Origin: Pseudolabrys sp.
GTDB taxonomy: Bacteria > Pseudomonadota > Alphaproteobacteria > Rhizobiales > Xanthobacteraceae
DNA length: 64,000 bases
Assembly: GCA_017849615.1 (NCBI GenBank)
Contig: JAFIGS010000017.1
Location: 186,001 to 250,000, forward strand
Reading direction: 5' to 3'
Shown here piece after piece: positions 1 to 7,235 of the stretch. The position numbers were made by a program, and so were the translations under genes. How positions within the stretch are numbered: the stretch's first letter is position 1; the number at the start of each line of letters is the position of its first letter. The notes below the pieces were generated by a model, which searched no databases, was not told where the DNA came from, and was given only the letters and a program-made list of their open reading frames with translations.

Positions 1-1
1 C

Positions 2-1699
2 CTGCTCGACCCGGCCGTCGACGTCCTCGATACCGGGGCCGGCGAATATCATCTGCTCAGCCATGGGCATTTCGAAGCCGGCATGGTGGTGCCGCCGGGC
101 GACGGCCTGCTCGCCTTCGTGACCGCGCTGCGGCAACCCATCAACCTCGCCCACTTGCGCGCGCAGTTCGACGATCAGGACATGATCGACAAGATGCTGG
201 CCTCGCTGCTCCGGCACGGCTTCATCCATGTCACCTCGCCGTCGCCGCTATCCGCGGAGGAACTCGCGCGGCATCGATCGATCGCACGGGAAACGCGCGA
301 CCTGGCGCTCCGCCACACCGTCGTGATTGATCTCGATACGCCGATATCGGCGGAGAAGATTTGCGATCGCCTGCGCGAGGAGACGGCCGCGCCCGAATTG
401 CTGCTGCAATGCGCCCGGCTGGCAGACCACAAGGCCCTATTCGCCGAGCTCGCGCGCTTGCGGCAGTCCGGCGTCATCCGGATACATCAAACGATCGTGC
501 AGACCGGGCGCCTCTCGGGCGATCCGGACCTTTGCCGTTCGCTCAACCGCGTCGGCGCGTCCGTCACGCTCGACGCCGTATCCTGGCCCGTGCCCGACGC
601 TTCCCCGCCCGCGCTCGACGCAATGACACGTCATCGCGTCGCCGTGCACGCGCTGATGACGCCGGACTTGTCGATCCTCGACGCGGCGGTGCGCAGGCAG
701 GCGCAGGATTGGGCGAGCGCGATGTTCATCTCCGGCCTGTGCCTGCGTCTGGACCCGGAGGCGCTCTGGCCGGACCGCGATGCCGGCGAAGACGACTTCA
801 TCGCCCTGTTCGAAGCGGTGCTGGCAATCGAGAATGAATTCGGCGATGTGGCAATCGTAAACCTGCCGAGCGACGAGGTACTCCTCGGCAACACGGCTTC
901 GTCGATGCCGGACGATCGGCCGGCCGGCTTCGCCGGTGACTTTCGCACAGCCTATCTGCGATGGCGTCTGCCCATCCTGAAGGCGTGCGAGAACGACAAC
1001 AGCTGGAGTCAGATACCCGAGGCCGAGGACAGACTGGTCCGCGCGCAGGACGATCTGCTGCCCAACCACCCTGACTTGCTGAAATTGCGTCCGGGTAGCG
1101 TCCTGGTCGATGTATGCGGCGGCCTGGGACGGGTTGCACGACGTTTGTCGCCCGCGGTCGGCGACGACGGGCTCGTCATCTCAATCGAAATGTATCGGTG
1201 CCTGAGCGACCGGGCGCGCCGGTTCGCTTGCGAGCGCAACTTCACGAACCTGCATTTTCGCCCGGGCTTGGCGCAGCGCCTTCCCTTGCCCGACGCCACG
1301 GCGGACGCGGCCGTCAACGAGTGGACCGGCGGAATATGGGAGTTGGGACTTGGGCCGGCCATGATCGGCGAGATGGCGCGGGTCGTCCGGCCCGGCGGCC
1401 GCATCGCGGTCACCCACCGGCTCGTCCGGCTTTCGCTCGACGCGCTGGCCCGGCCCTGGGTCCAATACGACGACATCTACAAATGGATACGCGAGGCCTT
1501 CGTGCATCCGGGCCTCTCCATCGTAGTGGAGCGCATCTGGGGACAGATCGTGCCGTCGATGATCGGCGACAACGCCACGCTCTGGCGCAAGCAGTACATG
1601 CCGCGCCTGATCAACCCTTACGACGTCATTTACAAATCCGACGACGGCCCGGGAGCACGCGCCGACGTCTACCTGACGATCATCGCACAACGGCAGTGA
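2..1699 (+). CDS. Multidomain protein with C-terminal SAM methyltransferase domain (5' end outside window)
   Basis: The reading frame is open from base 2, and the residues before the first in-window ATG (83) look like ordinary protein, so the true start lies left of the window; 565 residues are visible. The C-terminal third is a class I methyltransferase: motif I VDVCGGLGR is at 1106-1132, with an RPGGRIAVTHR post-motif near 1390. The first ~75 residues look like a small winged-helix or PqqD-type fold, as in peptide recognition elements of RiPP maturases. The middle (about 300-950) alternates strands and helices like a partial TIM barrel, but has no CxxxCxxC cluster motif. It is followed after 39 bp by a radical SAM gene and then a CmoA-like gene. 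The methyltransferase call is firm; the N-terminal and middle calls are inference. Substrate unknown. Confidence 0.65.
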   Translation: MLDPAVDVLDTGAGEYHLLSHGHFEAGMVVPPGDGLLAFVTALRQPINLAHLRAQFDDQDMIDKMLASLLRHGFIHVTSPSPLSAEELARHRSIARETRDLALRHTVVIDLDTPISAEKICDRLREETAAPELLLQCARLADHKALFAELARLRQSGVIRIHQTIVQTGRLSGDPDLCRSLNRVGASVTLDAVSWPVPDASPPALDAMTRHRVAVHALMTPDLSILDAAVRRQAQDWASAMFISGLCLRLDPEALWPDRDAGEDDFIALFEAVLAIENEFGDVAIVNLPSDEVLLGNTASSMPDDRPAGFAGDFRTAYLRWRLPILKACENDNSWSQIPEAEDRLVRAQDDLLPNHPDLLKLRPGSVLVDVCGGLGRVARRLSPAVGDDGLVISIEMYRCLSDRARRFACERNFTNLHFRPGLAQRLPLPDATADAAVNEWTGGIWELGLGPAMIGEMARVVRPGGRIAVTHRLVRLSLDALARPWVQYDDIYKWIREAFVHPGLSIVVERIWGQIVPSMIGDNATLWRKQYMPRLINPYDVIYKSDDGPGARADVYLTIIAQRQ

Positions 1700-1738
1700 G
1701 GCTACCGGACTCGCAGTGGCAGGGCGTGAGGGACGACG

Positions 1739-3271
1739 ATGAGACCGCGGGAAGCTGCATTCGACGAAGCCCTCTCATCGCTGCGCCGGCTCGGCATTCC
1801 CGCCGTGCTGCCGGCGTTGCACGCCGCCGGCGTCGGCGTCAGGCGTACCGTTCTCGGCGGCTCGCACTCCGTGGCGATCTATCCGCCGATCGATTCCCTC
1901 ACGCCCCTCGAACCGCGGGACGCCATCGAGGGCATCGGCTGGGGCAAGGAGACGAGCCTCTACGTCCACATCGCATTTTGCGAAACGCGATGCACGTTCT
2001 GCCACTACGCCGTCGATCATTACACCGGCAAGGCCGATGACGCCGCCACCGATGACGGCAAGGTCACCCGTTATCTCGCCGCATTGAAGCGCGAACTCGC
2101 CTCCTGGGGCGTGAGGCTCGCCCGATCCGGAACGGCGGTGTCGTCGATATACATCGGCGGCGGAACACCTCTCGTCCTCGACCGGACTGCGCTGAGCGAC
2201 CTGCTCGACGCCCTCTACGATCAATACGACATCCTGCCCGGCGCCGAGATTTGCATCGAAGGCAGCCCGCTCACCATCACCGCCCCGGGCGGGAGCGAGA
2301 AACTGAGATTCCTCAGGGAACGCGGCGTCACGCGTTTGAGCTTCGGCGTGCAGTCGTTTGACGACACCGTGCTGAAGTATGCGGCGCGAGGCTACAAGCG
2401 CGACATTCCGCTGCGCGCCTGCGCGATCGCAGCCGACGTCTTCGAAAACTGGAACCTCGATCTCATTCAGGGGCTGTACAAGGGATCGCCGTCCGAGACC
2501 TGGGGCAACATCGAGCAGATTGCCGACATCCGTCCGCCGCACCTCACCTGGTATCACGGGCGGTTCGGCGACCGGCCGCAGGGCCGCTGGTACAACACCG
2601 ACTCAAGGCACGCCGGGTTCGAGGACGAGCAGGCCACGCTGCTCGGTCGAACGCTCATCTGGCAGCAACTGGCCGCGCTCGGCTATCGCCAGACCGACGG
2701 CAACCGCTTCGTGCGCGATCAACAGTACACCGACCCCTTCAAGCAGATCCGCACGTCGGTCTCGCGTCATCTCCTGGGTATCGGACCGGCCTCGTATTCG
2801 CGCGCCGGCGCGGCAGCGTCCAACGCGGACAGCCGCGGTTACGTCATACGCAACGAGCCCGACATTGGCAGGTACATCGAGACCGTCTCCGCCGGCAATT
2901 CGCCGATCGCGACAGGCCGCGTCATCGGCCCGGACGAGGTCCTGGCCACATCCTATGCCACGGGACTGCGAACCGGGCGCGTCGAGGACGCCGAGCTGCA
3001 GATCATGCGGTTGGCGCGTCCCCAATTGTCCCGACACTACGACACGCTTGCGCGGCAGTTGATCGACCTCGGCGCGCTCGAAGAATACCGCGGCGATCGT
3101 GGCGAAGCCGGATTGCGGCTGTCCGAACTCGGCAGGCTGTTTGAGGACGAAACACTGGCGCTGTTTTTCAGTCCGGCGGTCAAACGTGAACTGGAACGCA
3201 AAGCATCGGCGACAGACGTACGAACTGGGCAGATTCCGAACACAGCGGAGGGATTGTCATGGGCACACTGA
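1739..3271 (+). CDS. HemN/HemW-like radical SAM protein
   Basis: This is a 510-residue radical SAM enzyme of the coproporphyrinogen oxidase-like family. The cluster motif CETRCTFC gives Cys81, Cys85 and Cys88, preceded by LYVHIAF as in HemN/HemW. The SAM-binding GGGTP is at 141-145, and RLSFGVQSFDD is the family's usual barrel signature. About 70 extra residues precede the radical SAM core, and the C-terminal third resembles a HemN_C domain. Class C radical SAM methylases share this architecture, so with methyltransferase-type genes on both sides a methylating or tailoring enzyme is more likely than haem synthesis or the HemW chaperone. It overlaps the next gene by 13 bp, so the two are translationally coupled. 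The substrate cannot be read from the sequence. Confidence 0.8.
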   Translation: MRPREAAFDEALSSLRRLGIPAVLPALHAAGVGVRRTVLGGSHSVAIYPPIDSLTPLEPRDAIEGIGWGKETSLYVHIAFCETRCTFCHYAVDHYTGKADDAATDDGKVTRYLAALKRELASWGVRLARSGTAVSSIYIGGGTPLVLDRTALSDLLDALYDQYDILPGAEICIEGSPLTITAPGGSEKLRFLRERGVTRLSFGVQSFDDTVLKYAARGYKRDIPLRACAIAADVFENWNLDLIQGLYKGSPSETWGNIEQIADIRPPHLTWYHGRFGDRPQGRWYNTDSRHAGFEDEQATLLGRTLIWQQLAALGYRQTDGNRFVRDQQYTDPFKQIRTSVSRHLLGIGPASYSRAGAAASNADSRGYVIRNEPDIGRYIETVSAGNSPIATGRVIGPDEVLATSYATGLRTGRVEDAELQIMRLARPQLSRHYDTLARQLIDLGALEEYRGDRGEAGLRLSELGRLFEDETLALFFSPAVKRELERKASATDVRTGQIPNTAEGLSWAH

Positions 3272-4005
3272 GACGGGCTATCGCAACGGCGCGGGATGCC
3301 AAGGCGGGCGACGGCATCCGCGTGTCACGCGCCGGATGGACGTTCGGCGATCAGACGCCGCAGCATTTCGACCGCCACGTCACGCGCTCGGTTCCAGGCT
3401 ATGACGTCGGCCACCGCTTGGTCGGACAGGTCAGCGACTTCTTCGTCCGGAAAGACACAATCGCCTACGAGATCGGGACATCGACCGGCACGCTCCTGCG
3501 GCAGTTGGCGAAACGCCATCGCAACGGCACGCGCTGGATCGGGATCGATGCCGAGGGCGCGATGATCGAGCACGCGCGCAACGCGTACGACAACTCGCAA
3601 GGCAATATCGAGTATGTCGTCGCTGACGCTTGCGAGTTCGAATTCGAGCCGAGCGATTTCATCGTGTCGTACTATACGGTCCAGTTCATCCCGCCTCGGC
3701 GGCGGCAGAGTCTCATCGACCAGATCTACAAGTCCCTGAATTGGGGCGGAGCGCTCCTGCTTTTTGAAAAGGTCAGAGCGCCGGATGCGCGTTTTCAGGA
3801 CATGATGAGCGGGATCTACACCGACCATAAGCTGGAGAACGGGTATAGCCCGGAGGAAATTCTCGGCAAGGCGAGCAGCCTCAAGGGCGTGCTGGAGCCG
3901 TTCTCGACGCGAGGAAATCTTGACATGCTGCAGCGCGCCGGCTTCGTCGACGTCATGACCATATTCAAGCATGTCTGCTTCGAGGGATTCCTGGCCATAA
4001 AATAG
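3259..4005 (+). CDS. CmoA-like SAM-binding protein lacking the carboxy-SAM arginine
   Basis: The 248 residues align almost without gaps to E. coli CmoA (247 residues), which makes carboxy-SAM from SAM and prephenate for tRNA wobble modification. Shared blocks are WTF...SVPGY (27-48), the nucleotide-binding YEIGTSTG (70-77), FIVSYYTVQFIPP (134-146) and NWGGALLLFEK (161-171). The Arg199 that salt-bridges the carboxylate of carboxy-SAM in CmoA aligns with Ala205 here. It may therefore bind plain SAM and act as a methyltransferase. No cmoB is beside it; it sits in an operon with a radical SAM enzyme. A ribosome site GGAGGG precedes the ATG inside the upstream gene's end. The alignment was made from a remembered CmoA sequence. 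Confidence 0.75.
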   Translation: MGTLRRAIATARDAKAGDGIRVSRAGWTFGDQTPQHFDRHVTRSVPGYDVGHRLVGQVSDFFVRKDTIAYEIGTSTGTLLRQLAKRHRNGTRWIGIDAEGAMIEHARNAYDNSQGNIEYVVADACEFEFEPSDFIVSYYTVQFIPPRRRQSLIDQIYKSLNWGGALLLFEKVRAPDARFQDMMSGIYTDHKLENGYSPEEILGKASSLKGVLEPFSTRGNLDMLQRAGFVDVMTIFKHVCFEGFLAIK

Positions 4006-4040
4006 AGCTATCGGTCGAGCTTTGTTCGAGCAGCAGCGGT

Positions 4041-4068
4041 TTGACGGTCAGCAGCCGGCGGGTATGGG
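4041..4068 (+). promoter_or_regulatory. Possible sigma-70 promoter for the DUF1116 gene
   Basis: TTGACG (4041-4046) and TATGGG (4063-4068) lie 16 bp apart in the 114-bp gap before the DUF1116 gene. The -10 element is weak, so this is only a candidate. Confidence 0.25.
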
Positions 4069-4119
4069 CATTACCAAAAGAAACTGGACAGACGCGAGCA
4101 CCCCTAGCTTGATGACCGG

Positions 4120-5361
4120 ATGCAGAAAGCAGCGCCGGTATCCTTCGATCAGCAAAATGGGGCCCTTATCAACGCCCTGCACAGCGCCAGGCCGCATCTG
4201 GTCGGCCTCGAGCGCGCCGGAGACGTTATACCGGAGCTCGATCGCGGCCTCGTCCTGCACGCCGGTCCGCCCATCGGATGGCAGGACATGGTGCCGGCGA
4301 TGAAAGCAGCGGTCGCCGGCGGGCTGGTTTTCGACGGTAAAGCCAAGACGCTGGAAGCCGCGATGGAGCTCGCAGGTTCGGGGGAAATCCGTTACGCCCC
4401 GGCGCACGACCACCGCGCGGCCGGCGCCATGACCGGCATCATTACGGCGACCATGCCAGTCCTGGTGTTCGAGGACGAGGTCTCCGGCGAGCGCGCCTAT
4501 GTCACCCTGAACGAGGGCCTCGGCAAGACGCTCCGGTTCGGCGCCAACGGCCCGGACGTGCTGGCGCGCCTCTCCTGGATCCGCGACCGCTTCGCCCCCC
4601 TCCTCAAGCGCGCCCTCGAAATCCATGGCGCCATGGACATCAAACGCCAGGTCTCGGAGGCGCTGCGCCGCGGCGACGAATGTCACAACCGCAACAAGGC
4701 GGCGACCAGCGGCTTCCTGCGCGCCATCGCCGCGCCGCTGGTCGAGACCCAGGCGCCGCATGCCGACATCGCCGAAGCGCTGCGCTTCATCGGCGGCAAC
4801 GATCACTTCTTCCTCAGCCTGTCGATCGGGCACGCCAAGGCGACAACCCTCGCCATGGAAGCGGTCGGCGGCGGCAGCCTTGTAACCACGATGGCCGGCA
4901 ACGGCCGCAATGTCGGCATTCGCCTCAGCGCCACCGGCAAGAAATGGTACACCGCGCCGGCAAGCGTCGCGAACGTCAAGCTGTTCGCCGGCCAATCGAT
5001 CGCCGATGCGACGCCGACCATGGGCGATTCTTATGTAACGGAAGTGATCGGGCTTGGCGCCTTCGCGCTATCCGCCGCGCCGGCCATTGCCGAGTTCATC
5101 GGCGGCACCGTCGAAGAACTGATCGCGCGCTCCGAATCCATGCGCGCCATCACCGCGTCGGAGCACCCCGACTTTCTCATTCCGGCGCTCGGCTTCCGCG
5201 GCACGGCCTGCGGCATCGATGTCCGGCGCGTTGCGCAGAACGGCCTCTCGCCACTCATCAACACCGGCGTCGCCTCGCGCGTGCCCGGCGCCGGACAGAT
5301 CGGCGCCGGAACGCAGAGCTTTCCGCTGCAGTGCTTCCTCGACGCGGTGAAGGGCCTTTAG
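4120..5361 (+). CDS. DUF1116 family protein (YlbE/AllG-like)
   Basis: The 413-residue protein matches the DUF1116 family, close to the usual ~420 residues. Recognisable blocks are LHAGPPIGWQDM near 46-57 and, later, GGNDHFFLSLSIGHAK and MAGNGRNVGIRLS. In E. coli the homologue YlbE (AllG) works with FdrA and YlbF in oxamate carbamoyl transfer during allantoin use. Neither an FdrA nor a YlbF-like gene is adjacent here. The gene converges on the leftward cupin/hydroxylase set, with 27 bp between the stops. A role in breaking an amide, ureido or carbamoyl product of the neighbouring heterocycle pathway is possible but is inference from position only. Confidence 0.75.
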   Translation: MQKAAPVSFDQQNGALINALHSARPHLVGLERAGDVIPELDRGLVLHAGPPIGWQDMVPAMKAAVAGGLVFDGKAKTLEAAMELAGSGEIRYAPAHDHRAAGAMTGIITATMPVLVFEDEVSGERAYVTLNEGLGKTLRFGANGPDVLARLSWIRDRFAPLLKRALEIHGAMDIKRQVSEALRRGDECHNRNKAATSGFLRAIAAPLVETQAPHADIAEALRFIGGNDHFFLSLSIGHAKATTLAMEAVGGGSLVTTMAGNGRNVGIRLSATGKKWYTAPASVANVKLFAGQSIADATPTMGDSYVTEVIGLGAFALSAAPAIAEFIGGTVEELIARSESMRAITASEHPDFLIPALGFRGTACGIDVRRVAQNGLSPLINTGVASRVPGAGQIGAGTQSFPLQCFLDAVKGL

Positions 5362-5388
5362 GCCCTCGCCGACCGAGGCCTCGGCTCC

Positions 5389-5856
5389 CTAGAGCTTGTC
5401 GCCGAAAATCTTGCGTTCGATCACGCTCGGATCGTCATCGGTGCGATAGGTCTTCACCGCGGTGGACAGATCGGGCGTCTCGCCATCTTTGTAGAGACCA
5501 TAGGCCGCCTTGCGCACAGTCGGATCGGCCGCCGGCGCGTGGCATTCGACCAGCACGCAATCCTCGGTGCCACGGTTCCAGGCCCAGTGCAGCGCATTGC
5601 GCGGGATGCGCGAGAAGTCGCCCTTCTTCATCAGGAAGGCCTCGCCGTCGCAGAACACCCAGACCTCGCCCGACAGCACGTAATTGATCTGCTCGCAATC
5701 GTGACGATGCGGATTGGAGTGATAACCGGGCGCACGGGTCGCCACCATCATGTTGCAATCGTTGCCGTAAACCATCTTGGTCGACATCGAGCCGCCGCGC
5801 ACCTGAAGGACGTTCTCGCCTTCGAGCACTTCATCGGCTTTCGCGTGCAAGGCCAT
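5389..5856 (-). CDS. Cupin-fold protein
   Basis: A 155-residue single-domain cupin. Motif 1 is seen as PHRHDCEQINYVLSGE (two His and a Glu as metal ligands) and motif 2 as GDFSRIPRNALHW. It is the last gene of the leftward set that begins with the NicX-like gene and contains the molybdenum hydroxylase, 21 bp after the small subunit. Stand-alone cupins in such operons can be dioxygenases, isomerases or sensors, and nothing here decides between these. There is no DNA-binding domain, so it is not a regulator by itself. Confidence 0.75.
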   Translation of the reverse strand: MALHAKADEVLEGENVLQVRGGSMSTKMVYGNDCNMMVATRAPGYHSNPHRHDCEQINYVLSGEVWVFCDGEAFLMKKGDFSRIPRNALHWAWNRGTEDCVLVECHAPAADPTVRKAAYGLYKDGETPDLSTAVKTYRTDDDPSVIERKIFGDKL

Positions 5857-5877
5857 ACTTTTCTCCTTTTCGAAAAT

Positions 5878-6378
5878 TCAAGCCGACGGCGCGGCGGCGC
5901 CGAGATTGGCGCGGTTTTTCTCTGCGACCGACAAGGCGGCGGCGACGATGGGCTGGTAGCCCGTGCAGCGGCACAGGTTGCCGGAAATGGCCTCGCGGAT
6001 ATCATCCTCGCCGGGGCAAGGCGTGTGTGCGAACAGCGACTCCAGCGCGAGCACCATGCCCGGCGAGCAGAAGCCGCATTGCAGCGCATGGTGCCGCTGC
6101 ATGGCGTCCTGAATGACGCTCAGGCCTTCGGGCGGCGACGCGCCTTCGATCGTCGTGATCGACAGGCCCTCGGCCTGAACCGCGAGCATCAGGCAGCCGC
6201 GTATGGCATCGCCATCCAGCAGCACCGTGCAAGCACCGCAAACGCCGTGCTCGCAGCCCAGATGCGTGCCGGTAAGGCCGAGATGCTGACGCACGGCGTC
6301 GGCCAGCGTCTGTCGCGGCTCCACCGCCAGCGTGGCCGGTTTGCCGTTGAGCGTGAAGGAAACGTTCCGTGCCGTCAT
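5878..6378 (-). CDS. Molybdenum hydroxylase small subunit, [2Fe-2S] (CoxS/XdhC type)
   Basis: 166 residues with both iron-sulfur sites of the xanthine oxidase family: a plant-type ferredoxin site in [15 protein letters not shown] plus a following Cys, and a second four-helix site in CGFCSPG...CRCTGY. It passes electrons from the molybdenum centre to FAD in the medium subunit. Its ATG overlaps the end of the medium-subunit gene by 4 bp, which implies co-translation and fixed stoichiometry. There is no signal peptide, so the enzyme is cytoplasmic. Confidence 0.92.
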   Translation of the reverse strand: MTARNVSFTLNGKPATLAVEPRQTLADAVRQHLGLTGTHLGCEHGVCGACTVLLDGDAIRGCLMLAVQAEGLSITTIEGASPPEGLSVIQDAMQRHHALQCGFCSPGMVLALESLFAHTPCPGEDDIREAISGNLCRCTGYQPIVAAALSVAEKNRANLGAAAPSA

Positions 6379-7235
6379 GGCGTCACCTGTGAAGCCAGTG
6401 CGGCCTCGATCGCGCGGCGGCAGAGTTCGGGGATGAGGCGGCGGCGGTGAGCCGCACTGGCGGAGCGCGAGTCCATCGTCACCGCATCGAGCGGCAGCGC
6501 CGCAAGCACGGCGTCGATGGCCTTGGGCGTCGCGCCCTGCTCCTTGAGAATACGCTCGGCTTCGGCACAGCGTACCGAGCGTTCGGCAATGCCGCCGAGA
6601 ACCAGGGCTGCGTCGATACAGCGGCCATCCTTGACCGCGACGCGCGCGGCCACCGTAACGATGCCGAAGTCGCCTTTGCGCGCCGATACTTCGAGGAAAG
6701 CGGAAACGCCCTGTTGTTTGGACAACTCCAGAGCGACCAGAATTTCACCGGGCTGCAACGCAGTTTCGAATGCACCGATGAAGAAGTCATCGGCGCGTAC
6801 ACGGCGCTCGCCACCGGACCCGGCGATGACCATCGTGGCGTCGAGTGCGATCATCGCTGACGGCAGTTCAGCGGCCGGATCCGCATGCGCGCAGGAGCCG
6901 CCGATCGTGCCGCGCGCGCGCGTCGGCGGATGGCCGACATTCTCAAGCGCCTGTACGAGCAGCGGCGCGTGACGCTTCACCACGTCCGACGCCAGCACCT
7001 TGGCCTGACGGGTCATGGCGCCGATGCGCAGCACGCCGCCCTTCTCTTCGATGCCGGAAAGCGACGGGATGCGGTTGAGATCGACCAGCAGCGAGGGACG
7101 CGCCAGCCGGAAGGCGAGCATCGGCACCAGGCTCTGGCCGCCGGCGATCGGCCGCGCATCCTCATGGCTACCGAGTAGCTTCAGCGCATCGGCGACGGTC
7201 GTTGGCGCCTCGTAATCGAACGGAGCCGGCTTCAT
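6375..7235 (-). CDS. Molybdenum hydroxylase medium subunit, FAD-binding (CoxM type)
   Basis: 286 residues of the FAD_binding_5 family. N-terminal FAD loop: PIAGGQSLVPMLAFRLARP. Second flavin-contact segment: TRARGTIGGSCAHADPAAELP. The C-terminal CO_deh_flav_C domain is present, so the length is normal. It carries electrons from the [2Fe-2S] subunit to an outside acceptor. Its start overlaps the stop of the large subunit and its stop overlaps the start of the small subunit, giving the order L-M-S on the leftward strand. Confidence 0.92.
   Translation of the reverse strand: MKPAPFDYEAPTTVADALKLLGSHEDARPIAGGQSLVPMLAFRLARPSLLVDLNRIPSLSGIEEKGGVLRIGAMTRQAKVLASDVVKRHAPLLVQALENVGHPPTRARGTIGGSCAHADPAAELPSAMIALDATMVIAGSGGERRVRADDFFIGAFETALQPGEILVALELSKQQGVSAFLEVSARKGDFGIVTVAARVAVKDGRCIDAALVLGGIAERSVRCAEAERILKEQGATPKAIDAVLAALPLDAVTMDSRSASAAHRRRLIPELCRRAIEAALASQVTP

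Noticed and set aside
1739-3271. Oxygen-independent coproporphyrinogen oxidase (hemN)
   Set aside because: Motifs are shared with HemN, but the operon contains two methyltransferase-type proteins and no haem gene, and there is a 70-residue N-terminal extension.
3259-4005. Bona fide cmoA for tRNA wobble uridine modification
   Set aside because: The carboxy-SAM-binding Arg is replaced by Ala, no cmoB is adjacent, and the gene is coupled to a radical SAM tailoring enzyme.
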